This document shows, piece after piece, positions 51,608 through 59,602 of a DNA stretch of 64,000 nt. Both the position numbers and the translations under genes were made by a program. Location: the NCBI RefSeq assembly GCF_000016385.1, contig NC_009376.1:2057077-2121076 (forward strand), given 5' to 3'. The notes beneath the pieces were generated by a model. That model did not search any database and had not been told where the DNA came from. It worked only from the letters and a program-made list of their open reading frames with translations. The DNA is from Pyrobaculum arsenaticum DSM 13514. Lineage in GTDB: Archaea; Thermoproteota; Thermoprotei; Thermoproteales; Thermoproteaceae. How positions within the stretch are numbered: position 1 is the first letter of the stretch; the number at the start of each line of letters is the position of its first letter.

Positions 51608-52037
51608 TTTTTTCTACTAGCTTCTCGGTTTCTAAGATTTTTTTCCATGCCTTTAGTAAAACTGCCCTAATTTCGTCACGGGATACTAGCCGCAGTACCT
51701 CTTCTCTGGCGGCCCATATGTATGAGTCGTGTTCTTTTGAGAGTTTTACTTCTTTCTCGCGGCTGCGGGCTAGGAAGTATACCACCTCCCTGTATACAGT
51801 ACGTCCCTTTTTTGAGTATTTGTAGCGTATCTCCTCCTTGAAGGATGGGATCAGCTCCACTTTTAGGCCAGTCTCTTCCAGTATTTCCCTTATGGCGGCG
51901 GCCTCGTCTGTCTCGTAGAGGTGGACAAGGCCGTGTGGGAAGTCCCAGCCAAATCTGCCGTGTAGCAACAAGTAGAATACGTCTCCTCTCTCTACTATGT
52001 ACACTACCGCCCCAGCGGAGCGCTCATAAAACCTCAC
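51600..52037 (-). CDS. Nudix hydrolase
   Basis: The 145-residue protein has a complete Nudix box: Gly, five residues, Glu, seven residues, REILEETGL (about residues 36-58). The N-terminal SAGAVVYIVERGDVFYLLL and FGWDFPHGLV resemble diadenosine tetraphosphate hydrolases, but the exact nucleotide is not certain. Start GTG 52037 is 26 bases after AAATATTAA. It overlaps the 3' end of the protease gene by 8 bases. Confidence 0.88.
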   Translation of the reverse strand: MRFYERSAGAVVYIVERGDVFYLLLHGRFGWDFPHGLVHLYETDEAAAIREILEETGLKVELIPSFKEEIRYKYSKKGRTVYREVVYFLARSREKEVKLSKEHDSYIWAAREEVLRLVSRDEIRAVLLKAWKKILETEKLVEKIS

Positions 52038-52070
52038 AACAAGTCTATCATGCGTGTTAATATTTTTTTA

Positions 52071-52670
52071 CTATATCCTTAAACCATACGGGCAGAAATA
52101 CTCAATTCCAAGGTCTTTGTACAGGGTGGAAATTGCGCCGTACATCACTATTGGCTTTCCAAGCTCTTTGGCTTTTTTCACAAGCTCCACCACGTTGGTG
52201 AGGTGCAGAGCCCCAGGTGTTATCAATACTACACGTGCTTTTTCTATCCAGTTTTCTGGCTCCGATAGGTCTACGAGGTCGTAGGGGATGAGTCTCCCCT
52301 CGACGTCTGCCACTGCGCCGTTTGTTAGAGAGAATAGCTCTCCTGCTACTCTGCTATTAAACCCTACTAGAAGGATGGGGCCACCGTATCTAGCTAGCAA
52401 GTAACCCACAAGCTTCTTGACGCATGTATCTGACTTCTTCTCGCTACAAACCTCTACTCTTCTTAGACCTTTTTCTCTTTGTCTTTTCAATACTTCGAGA
52501 CATGTCCGTAGACTGGGGCTTCTCTCCGCCTCTTCAAGACTGTAGAGTCCCGGTGCCGTTTTTTTGTCTACTGGTACGTCTGCGCAGATGTCTCCAAGAC
52601 AACATCTTGCAAGTGCTTGACCATCGCATAGATCAACGCCGTACTCTCTTAGTATCGCAACAGACAACAC
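52071..52670 (-). CDS. DUF364-like protein (predicted metal-chelatase-type fold)
   Basis: The 199-residue protein has GPILLVGFNSRVAGELF, a GRLIPYDLVDLSEPE stretch and RVVLITPGALHLTNVVEL...PIVMYGAIS. These align in order with the nucleotide-fold half of DUF364, a family linked to heavy-metal chelation. Its N-terminal half is cysteine-containing (ARCCLGDIC, VEVCSEKKSDTC). Function unproven. GTG start 22 bases after TTTATAAC. Confidence 0.6.
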   Translation of the reverse strand: MLSVAILREYGVDLCDGQALARCCLGDICADVPVDKKTAPGLYSLEEAERSPSLRTCLEVLKRQREKGLRRVEVCSEKKSDTCVKKLVGYLLARYGGPILLVGFNSRVAGELFSLTNGAVADVEGRLIPYDLVDLSEPENWIEKARVVLITPGALHLTNVVELVKKAKELGKPIVMYGAISTLYKDLGIEYFCPYGLRI

Positions 52671-52776
52671 GTCCCTAAGGCGAGATGTAGTTATAAACCT
52701 TGACGCTGTGTCTTGAGATACGGCTTTGCGCGTTTGTCGAAAATCAAAATTTAAACTTTAGCAATAACGTAATACA

Positions 52777-54522
52777 ATGGAAATTTTGAAGTACGACTTA
52801 CTAATCATTGGATCCGGAATAGCGGGTTTGCGTGCGGCCACAGCAGCCGCATGGGCCAGCGGGGGGAAAATATCCATTGCAATTTTGTCCAAAATCCAGG
52901 CGATGCGTAGTCACAGCCTCTCGGCGGAGGGCGGTATGTCGGCTGTACTTTACCCAGAAAAGACAAACGATTCTTTAGAGTTGCACGCCTATGACACAGT
53001 TAAGGGTAGTGATTTCTTGGCAGATCAAGACGCCGTGCAGGTTCTGGTAGAATACGCGCCGAAAGAGGTTAGATATCTAGAAAGAATTGGTGTCCCCTGG
53101 ACGAGAGAGCCTGATGGGAGAATTGCACAGAGGCCCTTCGGAGGGATGTCTATCCCTAGGACTACTTTCGCAGCCGACAAGACAGGCTTCTTTATTATGT
53201 CAACGCTTTTCTCTGAGACCCGGAGATTTGACAATATACATGTCTACCACGAGCACTTTGTGACGAAGTTTATTATTGAAAATGGCGAGTTTAGGGGGGT
53301 CACCGCCTACGATCTAAAGAGGGGGGAGTTTAAATTCTTCTACGCCAAGGCTGGCATAATAGCGACGGGCGGAGCCGGAAGGCTGTACCGCTTCACCACC
53401 ACGGCGCACTCCACTACTGGAGAGACACTGGCCTACGCCCTGAGAGAGGGAATAGCCATTAAGGACATGGAGTTCGTTCAGTGGCACCCCACGGCACTTG
53501 TGCCCAGTGGTATTTTAGTCAGCGAGGCGGCAAGGGGGGAGGGCGGCTATCTAATAAACAAAGACGGCGAGCGGTTTATGAAAAAATATGCGCCACAGAA
53601 AATGGAGCTGGCCCCAAGGGACATTGTGTCCCGTGCTATCCTCACCGAGTGCATGGAGGGGAGGGGATTTCAGCACGAATCTGGAATGTGCTACGTGGGG
53701 CTAGATCTTAGACACTTGGGAGAGGAGAAGATTAACAAAAGGATTCCGTTCATACGGGAGCTGGCACATAAATACGCCGGCATAGACGCCTTGTCTGAGC
53801 CCATACCTGTGAGGCCGGCGGTCCACTACACAATGGGTGGGATACACACGGATACTTGGGGACGTGTGCTCACCGCAGACGGCAAATGGGTGAGGGGGCT
53901 GTGGGCGGCCGGCGAGGCGGCGGCTGTCAGTGTCCACGGAGCGAATAGGCTTGGTTCCAACTCTCTGAGCGAGTGTTCTGTGTGGGGGAGACTCACCGGT
54001 GAACAAGCCGCTAAGTACGTCCTAGAGCAACCGCCGCTCTCCTCGCCGGATGGTAAAGTTGTGGAGATAGCCAAGAAGGAGGAGGCCCGGGTGTTTGACA
54101 AGCTCCTACACAAGGAGGTGAACGCGCCTATGCCCTACGAAGTTAAAAGACAGCTAAACGACATAATGGAGGAGCACTTTGGACCTTTTAGACACGGCTC
54201 GGCAATGGCAGAAGGACTTGCCAAACTTAAGAAGCTAAGAGACATCTCCTCCTACCGGGTTGTAGACAGTAGTAAGGTCTACAATCAGAATTTAAAAGAT
54301 GCACTAGAGGTGGATGGCATGATCAACTTGGCTCTGGTAATAGGCGTAGGCGCATATGCCCGCACGGAGTCTAGGGGCGCCCATTATAGGCTTGACTATC
54401 CAAAGAGAGACGACGTCAACTGGCTTAGACATACTGTGGCGTATCTATACGGCGGGGAGATAAAGCTGACGTACACTCCAGTAACTATTACCAAGTGGCA
54501 ACCAGAAGAGAGAAAGTATTGA
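52777..54522 (+). CDS. sdhA: Succinate dehydrogenase flavoprotein subunit
   Basis: The 581-residue catalytic subunit oxidises succinate to fumarate. It has FAD-binding LLIIGSGIAGLRAATAAAWA, the His that carries covalent FAD in RSHSLSAEGGMSAVL (about residue 47), the active-site blocks HPTALVPSG and PVHYTMGG, and the FAD motif GLWAAGEAAAVSVHGANRLG. A TATA element lies 26 bases before the ATG. It opens the sdhABCD operon that links the citric-acid cycle to the quinone pool. Confidence 0.96.
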   Translation: MEILKYDLLIIGSGIAGLRAATAAAWASGGKISIAILSKIQAMRSHSLSAEGGMSAVLYPEKTNDSLELHAYDTVKGSDFLADQDAVQVLVEYAPKEVRYLERIGVPWTREPDGRIAQRPFGGMSIPRTTFAADKTGFFIMSTLFSETRRFDNIHVYHEHFVTKFIIENGEFRGVTAYDLKRGEFKFFYAKAGIIATGGAGRLYRFTTTAHSTTGETLAYALREGIAIKDMEFVQWHPTALVPSGILVSEAARGEGGYLINKDGERFMKKYAPQKMELAPRDIVSRAILTECMEGRGFQHESGMCYVGLDLRHLGEEKINKRIPFIRELAHKYAGIDALSEPIPVRPAVHYTMGGIHTDTWGRVLTADGKWVRGLWAAGEAAAVSVHGANRLGSNSLSECSVWGRLTGEQAAKYVLEQPPLSSPDGKVVEIAKKEEARVFDKLLHKEVNAPMPYEVKRQLNDIMEEHFGPFRHGSAMAEGLAKLKKLRDISSYRVVDSSKVYNQNLKDALEVDGMINLALVIGVGAYARTESRGAHYRLDYPKRDDVNWLRHTVAYLYGGEIKLTYTPVTITKWQPEERKY

Positions 54523-54523
54523 T

Positions 54524-55237
54524 ATGAAGTCTCTAGTCGTAAAGGTAAAGAGATTCGACGGCTCTAAGACTTGGTGGCAGGAATACAAAGTAGATATTTC
54601 ATCAGAGAAAATTTCAGTTCTAGACGTCTTGATAAAGATAAAGGAGGAACAAGACCCGACCTTGGCTGTGAGATACAGTTGCCGCATGGCGATCTGCGGT
54701 TCTTGCGGCATGGTTATAAACGGAATACCGCGGCTCGCCTGTCAAACCTTGATATCTGAGCTTGGTGACTCCAAAATTATAGTTGAGCCTATGTGGAATC
54801 ACAAAGTAATAAAAGACTTAGTGGTAGACCTAGAGCCAGATTTTGAAAAAGTAAAGGCAGTAAAGCCGTACATTATCTGTGATACTAAGGAGATATATGA
54901 AAAAGACGTCGAGTTTGGTCAAAGACCCGAGGAGCTTGAGAAGTACTACAACTTCGCCTATTGTATCCAATGTGGCCTATGCATGGCGGCATGCCCAGTG
55001 GTGGCTTCACATGAGAGATTTTTGGGACCCATGGCGCTGAACGCGGCATATAGATGGAGCGCTGACAGCAGAGATCAAGGGTGGAAAGAGAGAGCAAAGA
55101 TTATTGATAGGGAAGAGGGCGTCTGGTCGTGCCACCTCGCCTATACGTGTAGCGCCGTGTGCCCCCGCGGTGTTGACCCCGGCTTCTCAATACAGCTATT
55201 AAAGGCCGCTCTTATAAGGCGGACAAAGAAACCTTAA
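54524..55237 (+). CDS. sdhB: Succinate dehydrogenase iron-sulfur subunit
   Basis: The 237-residue protein carries three cluster sites: CRMAICGSCGMVINGIPRLAC for [2Fe-2S], and CIQCGLCMAACP with CSAVCPRGVDP for the cubane and three-iron clusters. It passes electrons from FAD to quinone. It starts 1 base after the sdhA stop. Confidence 0.95.
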   Translation: MKSLVVKVKRFDGSKTWWQEYKVDISSEKISVLDVLIKIKEEQDPTLAVRYSCRMAICGSCGMVINGIPRLACQTLISELGDSKIIVEPMWNHKVIKDLVVDLEPDFEKVKAVKPYIICDTKEIYEKDVEFGQRPEELEKYYNFAYCIQCGLCMAACPVVASHERFLGPMALNAAYRWSADSRDQGWKERAKIIDREEGVWSCHLAYTCSAVCPRGVDPGFSIQLLKAALIRRTKKP

Positions 55238-55283
55238 GCTAGAAACGAAGAAATAGATTAATAGACACGGCACAATTAGAAAT

Positions 55284-55712
55284 ATGAAATCAGGAAAAGG
55301 CATAGGTGAGTGGTTTAGATATGTTAACTATGAAAGAGCATTCTTTACAGTGCAACGCCTTAGCGGAATATACCTAGTCCTTTACCTCTTTGGAAGAGTT
55401 TTTTCAGATGCATTACTGGGTTGGAGTTATACTGAAAGCTTTGACTCCACCCTGCTCGGCAGATTGTTGGGAGCGCTCTTTTTTGTATTTATAGCCTTTC
55501 ATGGGCTTAATGGTCTTAGAATTGCGCTGATAGAATTTGGGATAATAAAAGGCTGGCCAATAAGAGATCCCATAAAACCGCTCCCCGCCCTCAGAACGTC
55601 GACACTTCACAAGCTCTACATAGCATTCATGATAATTGTAGGAATAGTGGCCGCAATATACATGCCGTATCTTACATTTTTCGGACAAAGCTTTCACATT
55701 ACGGGACCATGA
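55284..55712 (+). CDS. sdhC: Succinate dehydrogenase membrane anchor, cytochrome b type
   Basis: The 142-residue protein has three helices. VQRLSGIYLVLYLFGRVF and FHGLNGLRIALIEFG are the classic SdhC quinone-site and haem-ligand regions (His of FHGLNG). It overlaps sdhD by 4 bases. It starts 46 bases after sdhB. Confidence 0.88.
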   Translation: MKSGKGIGEWFRYVNYERAFFTVQRLSGIYLVLYLFGRVFSDALLGWSYTESFDSTLLGRLLGALFFVFIAFHGLNGLRIALIEFGIIKGWPIRDPIKPLPALRTSTLHKLYIAFMIIVGIVAAIYMPYLTFFGQSFHITGP

Positions 55713-56044
55713 GAGAGAGCACTATTAGGCTTGTCTTTCTTCTAGCAGCGCTCTGGGTCCTCTTTGCCATACCTGTACTTTTTGTAACTGTGCTACCACT
55801 TAGTGTAGTAATGATAACAAATCCAATCACCATATACCCCCACGGATTTGCTCAGATAAATTACAATCTTAGGTACGTCGAAGCCGCCATAGCCACGGGG
55901 TGGGTGATACATGGTGGTCTGGGCGTGAGAAGAATACTGGCAGAGTTCGTTAAGACAGAACGTGGGGTGAAGTTGCTTAATCTTTTTACCGTATTGCTAA
56001 TTGCCGTGGTCTGGATCTCGGCGCTCTACGCACTTTTTAGATAG
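55709..56044 (+). CDS. sdhD: Succinate dehydrogenase membrane anchor, second subunit
   Basis: The 111-residue protein has three hydrophobic helices and IHGGLGVRRILAEF, equivalent to the H-x-GL-x-R motif of the partner anchor. It completes the four-subunit complex. Its stop is directly followed on the opposite strand by the box D of a C/D sRNA. Confidence 0.82.
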   Translation: MRESTIRLVFLLAALWVLFAIPVLFVTVLPLSVVMITNPITIYPHGFAQINYNLRYVEAAIATGWVIHGGLGVRRILAEFVKTERGVKLLNLFTVLLIAVVWISALYALFR

Positions 56045-56093
56045 TCAGATTTGGTGTCTTTCGTCACGGTTCAGAAATACCAGCCAACATCAC
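56045..56093 (-). ncRNA. C/D box guide sRNA (sdhD 3' end)
   Basis: Minus strand order: box C GTGATGT, guide TGGCTGGTATTT (12), box D' CTGA, spacer ACC, box C' GTGACGA, guide AAGACACCAAAT (12), box D CTGA. Spacing equals that of the other sRNAs in the window. A TATA-like TTTTTATATTA (near 56113-56122) is centred 23 bases upstream. The D' guide would pair with AAATACCAGCCA, of which AATACCAGCC matches the crenarchaeal 16S 530-loop flank as I remember it. The D-guide target is ATTTGGTGTCTT. Confidence 0.8.
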
Positions 56094-56177
56094 ACCTCTT
56101 AAAAAGGGTGGCTAATATAAAAACTGTTTAGTGAAAGGTACTACAACTATATAATTTGGGACCTCTTGCCTGTTGAG

Positions 56178-56256
56178 TGCCGTTGCGTGTATAACAAAAG
56201 AAGCGACTCAGGGGAAGCCGTGAGGAAGGGGATGTGGAATCGGTCGCTTTGTAGTC
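56178..56256 (+). ncRNA. Candidate structured RNA downstream of sdh
   Basis: CTATATAATTT at 56148-56158 would start a plus-strand transcript near 56178, but no open frame follows. The transcript would contain a perfect 7-base stem, AAGCGAC (56201-56207) with GTCGCTT (56243-56249), enclosing 35 purine-rich bases, and then a T-run (CTTTTT) that could end it just before the convergent PCNA gene. No box D is present, so it is not a C/D sRNA. Class unknown; the stem could be incidental. Confidence 0.3.
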
Positions 56257-56262
56257 TTTTTA

Positions 56263-57033
56263 CTAGTCAACTCTCGGGGCAATAGTAGCTGCGAAAGATC
56301 CTGTGGTGAATTCATAGCTGAGTCTCAGCGGCTTGCCTGAGGCTAGCTCTACCTTCACACGTTTTGAAAGACTTTTCATTTTTCTGCTTATATCTCTGAG
56401 CATTTCTACACTGTACTTAGCAGAGACGGGGCTGTCGGCAGATATGCTAAATACCGAATCACTATCATGCGTAAGCTCTGCCTCTGCGGCTTTTCCCCCC
56501 TCGCCTACTCCTCTAAACGTCACAGAGTCCGGCCCTACTCTGATCTCTATCCAGTCGGAGACCTCCTCCACCATGGCTACAACGTCGTCAAATACGTCTG
56601 TGTCCATTTCAAAACTGGCATCAAAACTCAGCGGTAGCTCAGGAACCTCCTCTTCAACGGCCTGGACTATGGGAAACGAGAAACGCCTAACTAGCCCAAC
56701 ATCTTTTCCCTTCTTGGGATATACATAGAGAGAGAAGCGGTTCCTATCCTTATCTACTCCTATTTCCAGCTTCTCAGTGGCGCCAATACGTTTCAACACG
56801 TCTTTTAACGTCGTAAAGATTATGCCGACCTTAGTTTCCTCCTCAATGCTGTAATCTTCTAGTGCAGTGGCGTGGAACATTAACTCGAAAAGCGCGGTCT
56901 TAGTAGGATCCAGCGCCTTTAAACTTATGCCCTCATGAGAAAAATTCAAGACCGCCTCAGGAAGAGCTCCTATAAGCACTTCAAAGACATACCGAGGCTC
57001 CTTCCCCTTAGGAAACAATGCTCTAACACTCAT
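56263..57033 (-). CDS. pcn: PCNA sliding clamp
   Basis: The 256-residue protein forms the trimeric DNA clamp that tethers polymerase, FEN-1 and UDG. Recognisable segments are ALPEAVLNFSHEGISLKALDPTKTALFELMF (centre-loop region) and the inter-domain LPLSFDASFEMDTDVFDD. The C-terminal LRLSYEFTTGSFAATIAPRVD is also typical. An AT-rich TTATTTAA lies 24 bases upstream of the ATG. Confidence 0.96.
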   Translation of the reverse strand: MSVRALFPKGKEPRYVFEVLIGALPEAVLNFSHEGISLKALDPTKTALFELMFHATALEDYSIEEETKVGIIFTTLKDVLKRIGATEKLEIGVDKDRNRFSLYVYPKKGKDVGLVRRFSFPIVQAVEEEVPELPLSFDASFEMDTDVFDDVVAMVEEVSDWIEIRVGPDSVTFRGVGEGGKAAEAELTHDSDSVFSISADSPVSAKYSVEMLRDISRKMKSLSKRVKVELASGKPLRLSYEFTTGSFAATIAPRVD

Positions 57034-57095
57034 GGATCCAATTACCGCATGTGATTAAATAATTTATAGTGACTAAGGTGTATTAGTCGCCAGGC

Positions 57096-57299
57096 TCACT
57101 TCTCGGAAAGAAGCACCGACACTGCAGCACGCGCCTCTGAGTACTCACTCCCTAAGCTGGCCACTAGCCGCTTGTAGATGTCGAAATAAGATACGCGCTC
57201 CGCTTCAGCTATCTTTGTGGCGACACTTAGTAAATAGGAAGGGGTACAGAGAACTCGGTACTTCTCCCCTCTCCAGATTACGGTACAAAAAGACGACAC
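57096..57299 (-). CDS. Small hypothetical protein
   Basis: From GTG 57299 this gives 67 residues, mostly helical (YLLSVATKIAEAERVSYFDIYKRL). AATTATTGATT (57321-57331) is centred 26-27 bases upstream, favouring this start over GTG 57335. No family recognised. It lies between pcn and a winged-helix gene on the same strand, each with its own promoter. Confidence 0.5.
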   Translation of the reverse strand: MSSFCTVIWRGEKYRVLCTPSYLLSVATKIAEAERVSYFDIYKRLVASLGSEYSEARAAVSVLLSEK

Positions 57300-57367
57300 T
57301 TGGTTTTGGACATTTGTCCCAATTATTGATTTCACGTATGTTTACCTCACTGGGGGGTTCTCTGAAA

Positions 57368-57586
57368 CTAATTCATTTTAAGCCTCCATTTAGTGTTGCA
57401 CCTGTTGCCACCGAAGCAAAAACCAAGATACTCCACAACACCTTCCCTCCTCAGGCGGGCTAGCACGGCGGTGACTGAGCTCCTCTTCACGCCCAGTATT
57501 TCAGCTATTTCCTTGCTAGTTAGCTCTCCGCGTTCTCTTAGCAGGTTTATAATCAATTCCGCCAGCCCCCGAGAGGAGTCGCCCAT
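57368..57586 (-). CDS. Winged-helix transcriptional regulator
   Basis: The 72-residue protein is essentially one winged helix: ELTSKEIAEILGVKRSSVTAVLARLRREGVVEY gives the helix-turn-helix and the start of the wing. CFGGNRC could form a disulfide or bind metal in the wing. AATAAATATC lies about 29 bases upstream. Target genes unknown; the neighbours are candidates. Confidence 0.7.
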   Translation of the reverse strand: MGDSSRGLAELIINLLRERGELTSKEIAEILGVKRSSVTAVLARLRREGVVEYLGFCFGGNRCNTKWRLKMN

Positions 57587-57661
57587 GTAAGCTGTTGCGC
57601 GTTGATATTTATTACTTTCGCGTTAATTTTTAAAATACATTAGATCGACAAGTGCAGGCCG

Positions 57662-57709
57662 ATGAGCAAGGTCAGAGATCCCGACACATGAAGACCGGCC
57701 TTATACCGA
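57662..57709 (+). ncRNA. Possible degenerate C/D box sRNA
   Basis: Plus strand order: ATGAGCA, 12 bases AGGTCAGAGATC, CCGA, spacer CAC, ATGAAGA, 11 bases CCGGCCTTATA, CCGA. Box C' is good; both box D copies read CCGA instead of CTGA, and box C departs at two positions. The spacing matches the intact sRNAs here, and TTTTTAAAAT is centred about 28 bases upstream. The 3' end runs antisense over the last bases of the 57701-58063 gene. Real but divergent, decayed, or chance are all possible. Confidence 0.4.
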
Positions 57710-58063
57710 GGCTAATACTCTCAGCGCCGCGTTGGCTGCAACAGAGAACTTAGACAGTTCTCTGAAAATTTTGCGCACCCTCTTAACAACCAGCGGCGGG
57801 GGAGCCCTGTCCGGCTCCTCGTTGTACCACACATAGCATCTCCCTAGCCAGCATATTTGCAAATAATAGAGTACGCCTTCTTCGATATCGTATTCCGCCT
57901 CTGCCTCAAATAGGCCTCTTTTAACAAAGATGTACTCCCCTATCACTGCCTCGCCTTTCTTTATGTAAGTCTTCTTTATCAGTAGCATCCCTCTCCGTAT
58001 TAACAGGGCTAACTCCTCTGACACGTATACGTCGTAGCTGTAAGCTATATTTCCAGCAAACAA
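57701..58063 (-). CDS. Hypothetical protein
   Basis: The 120-residue frame begins at TTG 58063; a GTG at 58024 (107 residues, VSEELALLIRRG) lies 25 bases after GAAATATAGC and may be the true start. The sequence is beta-rich in the first half (EYIFVKRGLFEAEAEYDIEEG) with a helical C-terminus, and CWLGRCYVWY near the middle. No family recognised. Confidence 0.55.
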   Translation of the reverse strand: MFAGNIAYSYDVYVSEELALLIRRGMLLIKKTYIKKGEAVIGEYIFVKRGLFEAEAEYDIEEGVLYYLQICWLGRCYVWYNEEPDRAPPPLVVKRVRKIFRELSKFSVAANAALRVLASV

Positions 58064-58166
58064 GCTGGTGAATTACCAGAATATAACAAAATGGTGCCGA
58101 TCACCCTCTGAGGCGATGCCTTGTCGGAACTAGGCTTATATAAGTCTGCGCCTTTTTCGCTCAGAC

Positions 58167-58214
58167 GTGATGAAGACGGGATTTTTAGAGCGGTGACAGG
58201 CAGAACCCAGCTGA
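58167..58214 (+). ncRNA. C/D box guide sRNA (beside kaiC-like gene)
   Basis: Plus strand order: box C GTGATGA (exact consensus), guide AGACGGGATTTT (12), box D' TAGA, spacer GCG, box C' GTGACAG, guide GCAGAACCCAG (11), box D CTGA. GCTTATATAAG is centred 28 bases upstream. Predicted targets are AAAATCCCGTCT and CTGGGTTCTGC. The first eight bases of the second match the conserved CUGGGUUY segment of large-subunit rRNA as I recall it. It ends 4 bases from the stop of the convergent KaiC-like gene. Confidence 0.78.
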
Positions 58215-58218
58215 CTGG

Positions 58219-58995
58219 CTACAGAGTTGGCAAGTAGGTGACTGGGACAAGGCGTTCTCTTATTTGTCCCTTCACGATGATGCCTACCTTTGGCACAATT
58301 TCTACCTCATACACGCCCGGATGTACTGCGCTCCAGCGCATTTTCCTTATGAACATCACTCGTTTGAACTGCCCATCTGCGGTCTTGCCGATTCCCATTA
58401 TAAAAACGCCTGTGGCTAAGAACTCCTCAACGCCGTATCTGCTGATGGCACCAGAGCCCGATGGGATTTCAGTTGTGATTATGTTAGTAGTCCCTATCTC
58501 TCTCTCGATACTCATAACCAGAACCCTGATGTACTCCCTTAAAACTTGGACATCCTTGTCCAGTGAGACAAGCGGCGCGATGGGATCTATCACGAGCCTC
58601 TGCGCGTTTAGAGCCGCCACGTACTCCCTTATGGATGCCACAAGAGACTTCGCAATTGCTGTCGGGTCCTTTTCGCGGATCCGCTCAACTATATCCATCT
58701 CGGGCACCAGAACCTCTATCAGCCCTCTTGCTCTTAGATCTTCTATATCCCAGCCAAAGCGTCTGGCGCCCTCCACAAACTGCTCATACGTCTCATCAAC
58801 GGATATGTATATACCGGGCTCCCCGTACTTGAGCGCGCCCTGAATAAGAAAAGTGAGAGCAGTCAACGTCTTGGCGGTTCCAGTCTCCCCAGAGATTAGG
58901 TACGTCCTGCCCCTTATGAAACCGCCTCCCAACACGCTGTCTAGCCCCTCGATCCCCGTGGGGATAGTCTCGTAGTATAGGTGATATTCAGCCAC
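58219..58995 (-). CDS. KaiC-like RecA-superfamily ATPase
   Basis: This 258-residue, single-domain KaiC protein has Walker A GETGTAKT (residues 36-43), the catalytic acidic pair in SVDETYEQF (about 67-68), Walker B RLVIDPIAPLV and the C-terminal TTEIPSG with IRKMRWSAVHPG typical of KaiC-like archaeal proteins. Such proteins occur widely in archaea with unclear roles in signalling or regulation. Start GTG 58995 is 27 bases after TATATATAGG, close to the divergent promoter of the next gene. Confidence 0.85.
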   Translation of the reverse strand: MAEYHLYYETIPTGIEGLDSVLGGGFIRGRTYLISGETGTAKTLTALTFLIQGALKYGEPGIYISVDETYEQFVEGARRFGWDIEDLRARGLIEVLVPEMDIVERIREKDPTAIAKSLVASIREYVAALNAQRLVIDPIAPLVSLDKDVQVLREYIRVLVMSIEREIGTTNIITTEIPSGSGAISRYGVEEFLATGVFIMGIGKTADGQFKRVMFIRKMRWSAVHPGVYEVEIVPKVGIIVKGQIRERLVPVTYLPTL

Positions 58996-59056
58996 AATGC
59001 TAGATACCGGTTACCTATATATACTCTTCTATTTAAATACTCTTACCCCAGTACCT

Positions 59057-59437
59057 GTGGAGCTGGTGAGTGAGCGCATAAAGAACATCGGCAAGTTACG
59101 CGTCTACATGCTTGTCGAGTCCACTGCGCCGGATCTGAGCAAGGAGATCAGCGACTTTATGTCAGAGGCCCTCGCAAAGCCAATTGAGGTAAAAACAGGC
59201 AACGTAAACATAGCCCTCACCTTCCTCTGGAGTTTAGTCAACCGCGTAGCTAAGCACCTCGAAGACGCCGGCGAGGAGGTTCTAGACATAGAATTCAGCC
59301 GGGGCCGGACAGTAATCGTGACAAAGCGCGGATATGTCATCAACATCGTGGTAAGACAGAGACAAAACCAATACGTAGCGGAAATAGAGGGCGTAGTCGA
59401 CGTAGAGGAGTCCCCATTCAAAGTCGAAGACTTCTAG
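59057..59437 (+). CDS. Hypothetical protein divergent from KaiC-like gene
   Basis: The frame is open from 58997, but ATTTAAATAC (59031-59040) is inside that stretch. The leaderless start is therefore GTG 59057 or GTG 59066, giving about 124-127 residues. The protein is alpha/beta (IGKLRVYMLVESTAPDLSKE, DIEFSRGRTVIVTKRGYVINIVV). It ends acidic. I see no catalytic motif or family. A functional link to KaiC is possible from the divergent arrangement only. Confidence 0.55.
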   Translation: MELVSERIKNIGKLRVYMLVESTAPDLSKEISDFMSEALAKPIEVKTGNVNIALTFLWSLVNRVAKHLEDAGEEVLDIEFSRGRTVIVTKRGYVINIVVRQRQNQYVAEIEGVVDVEESPFKVEDF

Positions 59438-59546
59438 CCTGGACGATTGACGCTCCCATCAGCTCGCCTAGCTCCGCCACTACCTTGCCCCTCAGTCTTA
59501 TTGCGACATCCCGTTTGTAGCCCGACACCCTTAACCGCACCCCCAC
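59418..59546 (-). CDS. Possible 42-residue ORF downstream of moaD-moaE
   Basis: In the 165-base gap after 59437, a minus-strand frame from GTG 59546 reads VGVRLRVSGYKRDVAIRLRG followed by KVVAELGELMGASIVQA. It is basic, alternates charged and hydrophobic residues like real protein, and overlaps the plus-strand gene by 20 bases. There is no clear promoter and no family. It may be the tail of a decayed gene. Confidence 0.3.
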   Translation of the reverse strand: MGVRLRVSGYKRDVAIRLRGKVVAELGELMGASIVQARSLRL

Positions 59547-59602
59547 AGCACAGATGCCAATCTACTAGGGAGTTGGTATCTGAGATAGGATTGTGGGCCT
59601 AC

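Noticed and set aside
56201..56249. GTGAGGA within the 56201-56249 stem as a box C
   Set aside because: No box D or D' on either side at the correct spacing; kept only as an unclassified RNA candidate.
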